The notes: a model not told the origin generated them from the sequence alone. A stretch of 64,000 nucleotides of DNA from Granulicella sp. L60 (GCF_009765825.1 NZ_LMUR01000020.1:64994-128993); one strand, 5' to 3'. Counted from the first letter of the stretch, positions 42,298-51,994 are shown. Made by a program: numbers and translations.

Positions 42298-44739
42298 CTA
42301 ATCAATCTTTATGAAATTACTATCACTGTCCTTATCTTTTATTATCTCTGGACGCGGCTTTCGAATTGCATATCCCGGTCCAGCCTCATCCAACTCTTCA
42401 TGTCGCAAATCCCCGAGCCTGCGGCGATGATTAGTCTCGTCGATACACTTTTGCAGGTCACGCAGAGTTCCTTGCTTATCTCTTGCGAACTCGCTCGCCA
42501 CACGTGTCAGAGCGTAAGCCAGGATGTCGCTATGGTGAAGATCCTGCATATCAGGTGAACGCCGCAGGTTTAGCCAGAGACGATGCACTAGCTGGACCTC
42601 ATGTGGTTCAATCGTCGGCGCGTGCGGTCCAATGTGAAAGCTTAGAGATGCACCGTCCGGCTTGACGATATAAAACGTAAACTGCCGCTTTGGCTCAGGG
42701 AGAGCCTCCCAGGCCTGACCAACGTGGTAGGCTTGCTCCTCTGCCGTGAGCTTTGTAGATAGTCCGGAGACTACCGCTGCAGCTTCCAGTGAGTTGGCCG
42801 TCTGCACCAGAGCGGAAAAGATATCGCCTGCGGGAACTACCAGAAGGGAGATATGTTTCCCGAAGCTTTCTGCAACAGAGACGGCCTTGGTAAAGAGCAT
42901 CTGCTCGTGTTCGCTGAATAATTGTTCGGATGCATCGACATACTCTGGCCCGCCCGCCCCCATCATTCGCGCTGCCAGTACAACCAGATCTTGCTCCTCG
43001 GTATTTGTATGTGTCAGGGCCCATTTGAGCGCAAACGGAGCGGCAGAATCGCGCATCGTGACTACGACTGCACCTGGGCGAATATCCAGCGCCTCACGTC
43101 CGACGTTATCCTGATGCTCTAACTGAAAGTGTTCTTTCATCTGCATCGTTGTTAGATCGTGTCGCCGTTTGTTGTCTCTCTCTGATAGGGAGAAGATGAC
43201 AAAAAAAGTAGCTGCAAAGATGACTCCACTTACTGTCGCCACCGATTTGGTAAATAGGTTTACGATCGCGGTTGTAAGTAATACGAGAAATACCGAGAGC
43301 AGGCCAAGCGGAATCTCCGTCTTGCCTATTCTGAGGTTCAGCGGTACCTTCCAGCCGCGCTCTCCCTTGTACTTCCACCTTAGTACCAGCATGGCAAGGG
43401 CATTGAATGTGAAGCTCCATATCACGCCAAATGCGTAAGCTTCGCCAAGCATGATTACGTTGCCGCGAGTGGCGATGATCGTAAACATCTGGAGCCCGGC
43501 GACGAGATTGACGATGCGATAACTGGTTCCAAACTTACGCTGCGGCTTACGAAACCAATCCGACAAAACGCCGTCTTCGGCTACGCGCATTAAGACGCCA
43601 GTGGAACCTACGATCGCCGTGTTCACCGCACCACCGAGGATCAGAAAGCCGACGATGACGACAAAGACACGGAAACCAATTCTGAGTGCCAGAGGCCCGA
43701 CCATGTACATGGCCATGCCTGCGATCAGATTGTCGCGGTAGACCGGTACTCTGACCGAATCGGGTATCAGCATGACAGCCAGAAGCGTACCGACGCCTGT
43801 AAAGATGAAGCTATAGATTGCAATGACTATTGCAGCGCGCTTCAGGTTCTTCAGTTTGGGATGTTCGATCTCACGATTCACCTGCGCCAGTGATTCTTCG
43901 CCGCTCATCGCCAGTACAGAGTGCCCAAAGGCCATGAGCACGCCGAATAATCCGAGCGACTTCGCAAAACCCAAATGCTTCAGAAAACCTAGCGCATCAT
44001 TGCTGAAGTGAAGATTATTCGGCGTAGGCCACGGAGGAAGGTGCACACCAAGGTGAATCGCCGAAAATATCCCCCAGCTAAGCAGGATCACGACCATCAC
44101 TGTCGTAATCTTCATGACCTTCAGGGCCTTATCGCTGGACTCCTCGATACCTTTGGTGTTCTGCCACCAGAAATAAACTGTGATGAGGCCTGCTATTGCG
44201 GCTGAAGTACCATTTACCGGAAGTTGGCGCGCCACTCCGGACGGGTGCATTACGAGTACTCTCAGCCAGTGATGCGCAGCACATAGTCGCAATAGTTCAT
44301 TCAATAAACCAACGATGTACTGTCCGGCAGAGACACCGGAGATCGGTCCTGTAAGAATGTAGTCGAACATCAGAGCCGAGACGCTCAGTTTGGCGAACGT
44401 CCCCCCCAGCGCCTCTTTTACAATTCTGTACACGCCTCCGCGCGTAAACATGCTGCAGCTTTCGACGTAAACTGCACGCACCGCGAAGCTGAACAGCATC
44501 ACGCCCAAAATGAACCACGGCGCTGCTTTACCCACAGCTTCTTCTGCAATGCCACCCGCATAAAAGGCCGAAGAGCCAAGGTCATTCAGAACGATCGCCG
44601 CCGCTCGCCAGAACGAGATGAAAGTAAGCATGACCGACGACGCCACCACGAGGCGAACGCGGTTTGATTGCGGCAGAGAGATAGTTTGTTTGGATGCCAT
44701 TATGGTTTGTTGTTCAGGAATGTGTTCCGGATGTGGCAC
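42298..44739 (-). CDS. APC-family permease with large cytosolic C-terminal domain
   Basis: An 813-residue transporter. GTG 44739 has GGAG at 8 nt and is preferred; an in-frame ATG at 44700 has no ribosome-binding site. About 12 membrane helices fill residues about 25-530: SSVMLTFISFWRAAAIVLND, YFWWQNTKGIEESSDKALKV and GHSVLAMSGEESLAQVNREI. The last 280 residues are soluble with alternating strands and helices (VVVTMRDSAAPFALKWALTH), resembling a universal-stress-protein-like regulatory domain. A small membrane peptide gene lies 93 nt upstream on the same strand. Substrate unknown. Confidence 0.88.
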   Translation of the reverse strand: MPHPEHIPEQQTIMASKQTISLPQSNRVRLVVASSVMLTFISFWRAAAIVLNDLGSSAFYAGGIAEEAVGKAAPWFILGVMLFSFAVRAVYVESCSMFTRGGVYRIVKEALGGTFAKLSVSALMFDYILTGPISGVSAGQYIVGLLNELLRLCAAHHWLRVLVMHPSGVARQLPVNGTSAAIAGLITVYFWWQNTKGIEESSDKALKVMKITTVMVVILLSWGIFSAIHLGVHLPPWPTPNNLHFSNDALGFLKHLGFAKSLGLFGVLMAFGHSVLAMSGEESLAQVNREIEHPKLKNLKRAAIVIAIYSFIFTGVGTLLAVMLIPDSVRVPVYRDNLIAGMAMYMVGPLALRIGFRVFVVIVGFLILGGAVNTAIVGSTGVLMRVAEDGVLSDWFRKPQRKFGTSYRIVNLVAGLQMFTIIATRGNVIMLGEAYAFGVIWSFTFNALAMLVLRWKYKGERGWKVPLNLRIGKTEIPLGLLSVFLVLLTTAIVNLFTKSVATVSGVIFAATFFVIFSLSERDNKRRHDLTTMQMKEHFQLEHQDNVGREALDIRPGAVVVTMRDSAAPFALKWALTHTNTEEQDLVVLAARMMGAGGPEYVDASEQLFSEHEQMLFTKAVSVAESFGKHISLLVVPAGDIFSALVQTANSLEAAAVVSGLSTKLTAEEQAYHVGQAWEALPEPKRQFTFYIVKPDGASLSFHIGPHAPTIEPHEVQLVHRLWLNLRRSPDMQDLHHSDILAYALTRVASEFARDKQGTLRDLQKCIDETNHRRRLGDLRHEELDEAGPGYAIRKPRPEIIKDKDSDSNFIKID

Positions 44740-44832
44740 CGAGTAACTCCGGAGTCATAAGGGTCACTCTTAGTTCTGAGTGGAAGCCTGTCGATGCCCG
44801 CTGACAAGATCAGATTACTTTGCCGATAATGG

Positions 44833-44964
44833 CTAATCTTCATCCTCAAGCAACTCCTTCAGATCTTCTGCAAAACTAATCACAATCACCACTGCGGAAC
44901 CCGCCATTCCGAGAAAGAATAGTGGCACCACTATCTTTGCAATAACGTGAATTACGAGATCCAT
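44833..44964 (-). CDS. 43-residue single-helix membrane peptide upstream of the APC permease
   Basis: Starts at ATG 44964 and ends at TAG 44835-44833. One membrane helix (HVIAKIVVPLFFLGMAGSAV, then VIVI) is followed by an acidic tail (SFAEDLKELLEDED). It is on the same strand as the permease, 93 nt upstream, so it is probably in the same transcript. I have seen similar short acidic-tailed peptides beside amino acid permeases in this phylum, but that is recollection. A small permease-regulating subunit is plausible. Confidence 0.65.
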   Translation of the reverse strand: MDLVIHVIAKIVVPLFFLGMAGSAVVIVISFAEDLKELLEDED

Positions 44965-45028
44965 ACCCCATTGATTGTATCTCTGAAGTCGCTGTCCATT
45001 GATAACTCAATGGTAGACTTCAGACGCG

Positions 45029-46702
45029 ATGCGACTCATTTCTCCTCGGCTTTGGGCTGCGGCCGCACTATCCGGCGTTCTCCAGGTTCTCCCCTTTCCG
45101 ATTGCGGGTCCCACGCCTCTCTGGCGCACTACGTTTTGCTGGATCGCACTCCTGCCACTGTTTTGGGCGCTTCTTGGTAACAGCAAGGCTGGAAATCCAC
45201 TTACCGTTCGGCAGGGAGCTGCTCTCGGTTATCTTTGTGGCTTCCTCTGGTACATGGGAAATTGTTACTGGATCTACCAGACGATGTATCTCTACGGCGG
45301 CCTGGCCAAGCCCATCGCTGCAGGGATCCTCGTCCTTTTCAGCCTCTACCTTGGCCTGTATCACGCGTTATTCGGAGCCTTTGTCGCCGCCTTCCGGGTT
45401 CGCTTTGGCCGACAGGGTGCTTTGCTGCTTGTTCCATTCGCCTGGGTCGCAGTCGAACTGGCCCGCGCCCGCATCACCGGGCTACCCTGGGACTTGCTAG
45501 GCATGGCTCAGGTCGATAACCCTCTGCTTATACGTCTTGCAGCTATCACCGGCGCCTACGGCCTCTCCTTTGTCATCGCCGCCGTGAACGCCCTCTTCCT
45601 CGTTCGTATCAGGATCCGCGAGCGCCGGTTCACCCGTCCGATCCTTACCTCTACCGGTGTTACTATCCTTGTTCTCTACGTCCTCGGCCTGCGCTTCATT
45701 GCAACTCCTAAGAGCGAGCCCACGACGGCCACAGCTACCCTCGTTCAGGAAAACATCGAAGTGGGCGCTGCAAACACCGGGCCACAACCTACTACCCGCC
45801 AGTACCTCGAATCTTTCTCCTATCTCAGCCTCCACCCCTCCGCGACGCTTCTCCTGGGGATCCCGGAGTTGGTCTCTACCCCGTCGGTCCGCATCATTCG
45901 GCGAAGCGACTCAACCGACGAGACCGACCCGAGATCTCCCGTGACCATTCCGACGGATCTCATCGTCTGGCCCGAATCTCCGGCGCCCTTCGAAGATACC
46001 GATCCGGAATTCCGTGCCGCGATCTCATCCCTCGCTCGCACCGCTCAAGCTCCTGTGATCGCAGGTAATATTGGCTTCGAGCCAAGTGCGTCCACGAAGT
46101 CTGGCTATATCCCATATAACCGTGCGTCCTTTGTCACGCCAGACGGGACCTTCGCCGGCCACTACGACAAGATGCACCTCGTCCCATTTGGGGAGTATGT
46201 CCCTTACAAAGAACTCTTCTTCTTTGCGAAAAATCTGCTCAACGAGGTAGGCACCTTTGAGCCCGGTACGCGACGCAGCGTCTTCACCACCGGTGGCCAT
46301 ACCTACGGCACCTTCATCTGCTATGAGTCCATCTTCGCCGACGAGATTCGCGATTATGCGAAACAGGGAGCCGACGTTCTCATCAACATCTCCAACGACG
46401 GATGGTACGGCGATACCAGCGCTCCATGGCAGCACCTTAATATGGTCCGTATGCGTGCCATCGAAAATCATCGCTGGGTTCTTCGCGCCACCAACACAGG
46501 AATCACCGCTGCTATCGATCCCTTCGGCCGCGTACGCGCCGCCGCGCCGCGCCACAGCCGCACCAGCATTCGCGTCCACTTCGCCTACGAACACGATCTC
46601 ACCTTCTACTCTACTTACGGCGATCTCTTTGCCTATACGTGCGCGCTTGTTACTGCACTCGGGCTGGCCTTCAGCCTGCACCGCCGGTTTGCCGTAAACT
46701 AA
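45029..46702 (+). CDS. lnt: Apolipoprotein N-acyltransferase
   Basis: A 557-residue inner-membrane enzyme that adds the third acyl chain to lipoproteins. The N-terminal part has about six membrane helices. The periplasmic nitrilase-like domain holds the catalytic triad Glu316 (WPESPAPF), Lys381 (YDKMHLVPFGEYVP) and Cys431 (FICYESIFADEIR), with the conserved NISNDGWYGDT following. A last membrane helix ends the protein. prfB starts 7 nt downstream. Confidence 0.95.
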   Translation: MRLISPRLWAAAALSGVLQVLPFPIAGPTPLWRTTFCWIALLPLFWALLGNSKAGNPLTVRQGAALGYLCGFLWYMGNCYWIYQTMYLYGGLAKPIAAGILVLFSLYLGLYHALFGAFVAAFRVRFGRQGALLLVPFAWVAVELARARITGLPWDLLGMAQVDNPLLIRLAAITGAYGLSFVIAAVNALFLVRIRIRERRFTRPILTSTGVTILVLYVLGLRFIATPKSEPTTATATLVQENIEVGAANTGPQPTTRQYLESFSYLSLHPSATLLLGIPELVSTPSVRIIRRSDSTDETDPRSPVTIPTDLIVWPESPAPFEDTDPEFRAAISSLARTAQAPVIAGNIGFEPSASTKSGYIPYNRASFVTPDGTFAGHYDKMHLVPFGEYVPYKELFFFAKNLLNEVGTFEPGTRRSVFTTGGHTYGTFICYESIFADEIRDYAKQGADVLINISNDGWYGDTSAPWQHLNMVRMRAIENHRWVLRATNTGITAAIDPFGRVRAAAPRHSRTSIRVHFAYEHDLTFYSTYGDLFAYTCALVTALGLAFSLHRRFAVN

Positions 46703-46709
46703 AGCTCAT

Positions 46710-47844
46710 ATGCTTAGCGATCTTGAATACACCTACTCCCCGGTTCGCGACAGAGTTCGCGATCTGCGGGAGTATCTTTGACTCGGCTCGACTCCGCCGA
46801 GAACTAGCCGTCATCGAGGAAAAAATAGCCGATCCTACCGTGTGGGCCGATGCTTCGCGCTCGCAGCCGCTTATGCGGGAGCGCAAACGCCTGGAAACCC
46901 TTCTCGCGGATGACGCAGAGCTGGCTCGTCGCTCTGACGATATCGAAGCCTACTTCGAACTGGCCAAGGAAGGTGAGAACACCGAGCCCGACCTCGTTCG
47001 GGAGATTCCAGCTCTCGTCGACTTCTCAGAAAAACTCGAATCCAAGACCATGCTCTCCGGCGAGACCGACCCACTCAACGCCATCGTCACCGTACACCCC
47101 GGCGCAGGCGGCACCGAGTCGCAGGACTGGGCTGAGATGCTCATGCGCATGTACATACGCTGGGGCGAGCGCCAGAACTTCAAGGTCGAGATCAACGAAG
47201 TACAGGACGGCGACGAGGCCGGTATCAAATCCGCGACCTTCACCATCACCGGCGACTTTGCCTTCGGTCTTCTCAGTGGCGAAACCGGCGTCCATCGCCT
47301 CGTCCGCATCTCGCCCTTCGACTCCGCCAAACGCCGCCACACCAGCTTCGCCAGCGTCTTCGTCTCACCCGAGATCGACGACACCATCGTCATCGACATC
47401 AAGGTCGAAGATCTCCGCATCGACACCTACCGCTCCGGTGGCAAGGGCGGCCAGCACGTCAACACCACCGACTCCGCCGTTCGCATCACCCACATCCCCA
47501 CCGGCCTCGTCACCGGCTGCCAGAACGAGCGCTCCCAGCACAAAAACAAAGAGCGCGCCATGAAGATGATGCGCTCCAAGCTATACGAGTACGAGCTCGA
47601 CAAGAAAAAGGCCACTGCCCGCAAGCTCGAAGACTCCAAGCTCGACATCAAGTTCGGCTCACAGATCCGCAGCTACGTCCTCCAGCCCTACCGCATGGCG
47701 AAGGATCTTCGCACCCGCGTCGAAGTGGGCGATGTAGACAAGGTTCTCGACGGAGATCTGGAGCCGTTCATTCGCGGCTACCTGCGTATGCGCCGGGAAG
47801 GCAGCTTTCCAGCCGAGATTGCAGAAGGGGATGATATTGCATGA
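46710..47844 (+). CDS. prfB: Peptide chain release factor 2, expressed by programmed +1 frameshift
   Basis: The gene starts at ATG 46710 in one frame (MLSDLEYTYSPVRDRVRDLR... to CTT at 46776-46778), meets TGA at 46779-46781, and continues in the +1 frame from GAC at 46780 (DSARLRRELAVIEEK) to 47844. The joined product is 377 residues, near the family's 365. The stop-codon-recognition motif SPF is in RISPFDSAKRRH and the catalytic GGQ in SGGKGGQHVNTTDS. Release factor 2 decodes UGA and UAA, so low RF2 lets the ribosome shift and make more. Annotating only the longer continuous frame from 46639 would give a wrong N-terminus. Confidence 0.95.
46766..46782 (+). promoter_or_regulatory. Programmed +1 frameshift site in prfB
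   Basis: GCGGGAGTATCTTTGAC: the Shine-Dalgarno-like GGGAG lies 3 nt before CTT, followed by TGA C, as at the E. coli site (AGGGGGTATCTTTGAC). Slippage on CTT gives autoregulation. Confidence 0.92.
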
Positions 47845-47951
47845 CATCTGTCATTCGGAAGAATGACAAGGGGCACTGTTAGCGGATCGTAAGGTCGGGG
47901 ATACTTGGCAGCAAAGCTTTGCACTGCATAAGCGATACTTCGGAGGATCCT

Positions 47952-48701
47952 TTGGCCACATCATCCAAAACGAAACCCGACTACGGCGTCGATGCTCCCG
48001 CCGTCATGCGCAACCTCTTCATCTTCGGAGCGCTCTGTCTCCTTATCGCAATCTTCGCGCCCGGCATCATCAAACTGGGTCCGGTCTCTATTCTTTCGCA
48101 ATCGTTCTACTGGCCTGCAGGCTTTCTCATCGGCGAAGGCTTTCTCTTTCTCCTCTATGTGAAGTTCGGTAAGTTCCGTCATCGCGACTTTATGCTGAGC
48201 CTCCACAGTTGGCGAGGTGACGAAGACGTACTGGATGTCGGCTGCGGTCGTGGCCTGCTTCTGGCCGGAGCAGCAAAGCGTCTTGCATCCTTGAAGGGAA
48301 CTGGCCACGCCACCGGTATCGATGTCTGGTCGAACGTCGATATGGGCGGAAACTCCGCCGCTGCCACCCAGCACAACCTCGACCTCGAAGGCATCTCCGA
48401 ACTCTGCACGCTCATCAGTCAGCCCGCGCAGGATATGTCCTTCCCCGACGCCACCTTTGACGTAATCCTCTCCAATCTTTGCATCCACAACATCTACGAC
48501 AGCCCGACCCGCCGCAAAGCACTCGGCCAGATAGTCCGCGTCCTCAAACCGGGAGGCATCGCTCTCATCTCCGACTACAAACGAACTGGCGAATACGCCA
48601 AAGAGTTTGCCAGCTCCGGCCTCATCGTCGAGAAGAAGCGCGGCAGCTTTCTTACCACGTTTCCTCCGCTCACCGTCATCGTCGCTCGCAAACCAATGTA
48701 A
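47952..48701 (+). CDS. Membrane-anchored class I SAM methyltransferase
   Basis: A 249-residue protein starting at TTG 47952, 4 nt after CGGAGGA; the earlier ATG at 47919 has no ribosome-binding site. Two membrane helices (NLFIFGALCLLIAIFAPGII and SFYWPAGFLIGEGFLFLLYV) precede a cytoplasmic Rossmann domain. The SAM motif DVLDVGCGRGLLLAGAAKRL is classic, with ILSNLCIHNIYDSPTRRKAL and VLKPGGIALISDYKRT following. It may act on a lipid or quinone substrate, but this is not readable from sequence. DinB follows 50 nt downstream. Confidence 0.88.
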   Translation: MATSSKTKPDYGVDAPAVMRNLFIFGALCLLIAIFAPGIIKLGPVSILSQSFYWPAGFLIGEGFLFLLYVKFGKFRHRDFMLSLHSWRGDEDVLDVGCGRGLLLAGAAKRLASLKGTGHATGIDVWSNVDMGGNSAAATQHNLDLEGISELCTLISQPAQDMSFPDATFDVILSNLCIHNIYDSPTRRKALGQIVRVLKPGGIALISDYKRTGEYAKEFASSGLIVEKKRGSFLTTFPPLTVIVARKPM

Positions 48702-48751
48702 CTCCCAAATTTATCCTGCATCCAATCTCCTATATGGAGGGCAAACCGCCG

Positions 48752-49276
48752 ATGGCGACAACCAAAGCAGCTGAAAAATCCAAGCCCACAGAAGACGTAC
48801 AGGAACCTCTACGCAAGCAGCTCATCGCGCTCCTCTACGGAGGCCAGGCCCACGCGACCTTCGACGACGCCATCAAAAATTTCCCCACCGACCTTCGCAG
48901 CACCGTGCCGCCTAACCTTCCTTACTCTGCGTGGCAGCTCCTCGAGCATCTCCGCATCACCCAGCGCGACATCCTCAACTTCTCCGCCCCACCAACCGGC
49001 GGCTACCACTCCATCCAGTGGCCCGACGCCTACTGGCCCAAATCCCCCGAACCGCCCTCTCCTCATTCATGGGATGAATCCATCGCAGCCTTTCACAGCG
49101 ATCTCAAAAACTTTATCGCTCTCATCGAGAACCCAAAGTCCGACCTCTACAAACCATTTCGCTGGGGCGACGGCCAGAACCTCCTCCGTGAAGCGCTTCT
49201 TGTCGCCGATCACAACGCGTACCACCTGGGCGAGCTAATCATCCTTCGGCGCCTCCTCGGAGCTTGGCACAAGTAA
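48752..49276 (+). CDS. DinB-like four-helix protein
   Basis: A 174-residue protein from the ATG at 48752 (GGAGG 11 nt upstream; an earlier ATG at 48734 lacks one). The helices RKQLIALLYGGQAHATFDDA and YSAWQLLEHLRITQRDIL, then ALLVADHNAYHLGELIIL, match the DinB/YfiT-type superfamily, whose metal-binding histidines include the DH..YH pair. Many members are thiol-dependent metalloenzymes (for example bacillithiol or mycothiol transferases); the substrate is unknown. The CoA-binding gene follows after 30 nt. Confidence 0.85.
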   Translation: MATTKAAEKSKPTEDVQEPLRKQLIALLYGGQAHATFDDAIKNFPTDLRSTVPPNLPYSAWQLLEHLRITQRDILNFSAPPTGGYHSIQWPDAYWPKSPEPPSPHSWDESIAAFHSDLKNFIALIENPKSDLYKPFRWGDGQNLLREALLVADHNAYHLGELIILRRLLGAWHK

Positions 49277-49306
49277 ACTGTGGAGGCAGCAGGGAAGCGA
49301 GAAAAG

Positions 49307-49726
49307 ATGAACGATCCCCAGACAATCCGTGACATGCTGAGCACTACCAACAAGGAAAATACACGGACGATCGCCGTCATAGGCTTGTCGGAAGACCCGC
49401 ATAAACCAAGCCACTATGTCTCGGCCTACATGCAGCAGCACGGCTATAAAATCTATCCCGTCAATCCATCCCTCTCTGAAGTCCTCGGCGAGAAGTCCTA
49501 CGCATCACTCGCCGATCTGCCCGTCAAACCCGATATCGTCAACGTCTTCCGTCTTCCGAAGTTCATTCCTGCCATCGTCGACGAGATGATTCAGCTCGGT
49601 CTTTCAAATCTCTGGATCCAGCAGGGCATCGTGAATCTCGAAGCCGCCGCACGCGCCGAAGCTGCTGGTATCCATGTGGTTATGGACCGCTGCATCATGG
49701 TCGAGCACCGCATGACAAGGACCTGA
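49307..49726 (+). CDS. CoA-binding domain protein (YccU-like)
   Basis: A 139-residue Rossmann-fold protein from the ATG at 49307. TRTIAVIGLSEDPHKPSHYV carries the nucleotide-binding turn, followed by YKIYPVNPSLSEVLGEKSYA, VNVFRLPKFIPAIVDEMI, LGLSNLWIQQGIVNLEAAAR and GIHVVMDRCIMVEHRM. This is the stand-alone CoA_binding family (YccU/YneT); its biological role is unsettled. It is in a run of same-strand genes with DinB upstream and the DsbD-like gene 39 nt downstream. Confidence 0.9.
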   Translation: MNDPQTIRDMLSTTNKENTRTIAVIGLSEDPHKPSHYVSAYMQQHGYKIYPVNPSLSEVLGEKSYASLADLPVKPDIVNVFRLPKFIPAIVDEMIQLGLSNLWIQQGIVNLEAAARAEAAGIHVVMDRCIMVEHRMTRT

Positions 49727-49764
49727 CAAAATTTACCCCTGAAAAGCCCTACAATCGAGTTTGA

Positions 49765-51882
49765 ATGAATATCTTCGGTCGAACTTACACGCTGCTGCTT
49801 CTCGCCTGTGCCTCCTGCTTTCTTCCGTCTGCGAGCGCGCAGCTTCAGGTAGTCGGCGACGGCGGTCCCGGTCCCGTCAAGGCCCAGCATCTCACCGCCG
49901 AACTGGTCTCGCTCGCCCCCAGCATTGCCCCGGGAGGCACGCTGCAGGTAGGTCTCGTCCTCACACTCGAGGAGCACTGGCACGTCTACTGGATCAACGC
50001 CGGAGACTCTGGCGAACCACCCCACATCACCTGGACCCTCCCCGACGGCGTCACCGCCGCTCCGATGCAGTTTCCCATCCCAAGCCGCCTCCCCCTTGGC
50101 CCGCTCATGGACTTCGGCTACGAAGACTCCGTAGCCTTTCCTGTTCAACTCACCGCCGCAAGCTCCGTCAAGCCCGGCCCCATTCATCTCGACGCTCAGG
50201 TGAGGTGGCTGGTCTGCCGCGAGGTCTGCATTCCCGGTAAGGCTCACCTCGGCCTCAATCTAACCGCCGCCGCCGGAGCAACTGCCCCAGCTCAACCCGT
50301 CGGAGCCCTCGGCGAAGCCCTCACCCTCATCCCCAAGCCCCTCCCCGCTGACGCGAAGCTAACCGTCACAGGCGGCAAGCAGAACTTCGTTCTCACCCTC
50401 ACCACCGGCACGCGCGAGACCGACGCCGAGTTCTATCCCTTCGACCAGGATCAGATCGCCAACGCCGCAGAACAGAAGATCGAGGCCCTCCCAGACGGCG
50501 TCCGTCTCCGCGTGCCCCGTTCCGAAGACCTCAAGACCCTTCCCACGCAACTTCACGGCCTGATCAAACTCTCCGACACCGTAGCCTACGACGTCACCTC
50601 GCCCGTCGTCCCCGGCGAGATCGCTCCCGCCGCCGGCACCACCGCACCCGGCGCTGCCCAGACCAGCAACGTCACCACCCTCACCGCCATCGGCCTTGCC
50701 TTCGTCGGCGGCATCATCCTCAACCTGATGCCCTGCGTCTTTCCCGTCCTCTTCCTCAAAGGCCTTGCCCTCGTTCAGTCGTCCGGAGAAGAACGCAGCC
50801 GTCTTCGCAGTCACGGTCTCGTCTACACCCTTGGCATCCTCGTATCGTTCTGGGTCATCGTGGCCGTCCTGCTCATTCTCCGCGCAGAGGGCAGCCAGGC
50901 CGGATGGGGCTTCCAGCTTCAGTCTCCGACCTTCCTCACTCTTCTTGCCGCCGGCATCTTCTTCTTCGCACTCTCGCTCGCCGGCCTCTTCGACATCGGA
51001 CTCTCCCTCACCAGCGTAGGTGGCGAACTCGCGCAGAAGCAGGGCTACACCGGCAGCTTCTTCACCGGCGTTCTCGCTACCGTCGTCGCCACGCCCTGCA
51101 CCGCGCCGCTTATGGGAGCTGCCATCGGCTTCGCCCTCGCCCAGCCTGCGGGAATCACCTTCGCCGTCTTCACCGCACTCGGCCTCGGCCTCGCCACGCC
51201 CTATCTCCTCCTCAGCTTCCAGCCCGCGTGGACCCGTATCCTCCCCCGGCCCGGCGCGTGGATGGAGATCTTCAAGCAGATTACGGCGGTCATCTTCTTC
51301 GCCACGGTCATCTGGCTCACCTACGTCTACGGCTCACTCTTCGCAGGGGTAACCGGTGGAGGCCAGGGAATCTACCGAATCGCCCTGCTGCTCGGCTGCT
51401 TCCTCGCTCTCGCCGTAGCCGGATGGGTGCTCGGCAAGTGGCCTGCTCGTTGGACAAGCACCACCGCCGCAATCCTCATCGCAGCCCTTGGACTAGCCAT
51501 CCCCCTCTACCAGCCGAAAGACAACACCCTCGTCTGGACGCCGTACTCCCAGCAGGCTCTAGACTCCGCCCGCGCCGCTGGTCATCCCGTCTTCATCGAT
51601 TTCACCGCCGCCTGGTGCCTTAGCTGCCAGGTCAACGAGCGAGCCGTCCTCAAATCTGCAGACGTTCAGCACCAGTTCAGCATGAACAAAGTCACACTCC
51701 TTCGCGCCGACTGGACCCAGTACGATCCTGAGATAACGAAACAGCTTGCCTCCATCAACCGCAGCGGAGTGCCGACCTACGTCATCTATCCCGCAGCCAA
51801 GAACTCCTCTGCCGACGTCCTTCCCGAACTCCTCACCAAGGGCATCGTCCTAACCGCCCTGGAAAAGGACATCAATCCCTAG
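49765..51882 (+). CDS. DsbD/ScsB-type thiol:disulfide interchange protein
   Basis: A 705-residue membrane reductase. The signal peptide ends near residue 25 (SASA/QL). The periplasmic N-terminal domain holds the Cys151/Cys155 pair (WLVCREVCIPG). Residues about 305-590 form the DsbD-like membrane core, with the reactive cysteines Cys324 (NLMPCVFPVLFLK) and Cys445 (VATPCTAPLMG). The C-terminal thioredoxin domain has Cys618 and Cys621 in AAWCLSCQVN. Electrons pass from cytoplasmic thioredoxin to periplasmic partners. The substrate domain resembles ScsB more than DsbD; no ccm genes are adjacent. Confidence 0.92.
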   Translation: MNIFGRTYTLLLLACASCFLPSASAQLQVVGDGGPGPVKAQHLTAELVSLAPSIAPGGTLQVGLVLTLEEHWHVYWINAGDSGEPPHITWTLPDGVTAAPMQFPIPSRLPLGPLMDFGYEDSVAFPVQLTAASSVKPGPIHLDAQVRWLVCREVCIPGKAHLGLNLTAAAGATAPAQPVGALGEALTLIPKPLPADAKLTVTGGKQNFVLTLTTGTRETDAEFYPFDQDQIANAAEQKIEALPDGVRLRVPRSEDLKTLPTQLHGLIKLSDTVAYDVTSPVVPGEIAPAAGTTAPGAAQTSNVTTLTAIGLAFVGGIILNLMPCVFPVLFLKGLALVQSSGEERSRLRSHGLVYTLGILVSFWVIVAVLLILRAEGSQAGWGFQLQSPTFLTLLAAGIFFFALSLAGLFDIGLSLTSVGGELAQKQGYTGSFFTGVLATVVATPCTAPLMGAAIGFALAQPAGITFAVFTALGLGLATPYLLLSFQPAWTRILPRPGAWMEIFKQITAVIFFATVIWLTYVYGSLFAGVTGGGQGIYRIALLLGCFLALAVAGWVLGKWPARWTSTTAAILIAALGLAIPLYQPKDNTLVWTPYSQQALDSARAAGHPVFIDFTAAWCLSCQVNERAVLKSADVQHQFSMNKVTLLRADWTQYDPEITKQLASINRSGVPTYVIYPAAKNSSADVLPELLTKGIVLTALEKDINP

Positions 51883-51952
51883 GCGTATCGCCACACTCCA
51901 GCCCTGCTTCGTTCTGTCCTTTTTGTCTTCTGTCCTTTGTCTGTTCTGTCTT

Positions 51953-51994
51953 TTTGTTTGTCATCCCGCAGGAATCTGCGGTTGCTCTTGCCGT
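51953..51994. repeat. GTCATCCC repeat, copy 1 of the tandem pair
   Basis: TTTGTTTGTCATCCCGCAGG followed by AATCTGCGGTTGC, a diverged copy of the element at 52023-52063. Confidence 0.7.
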
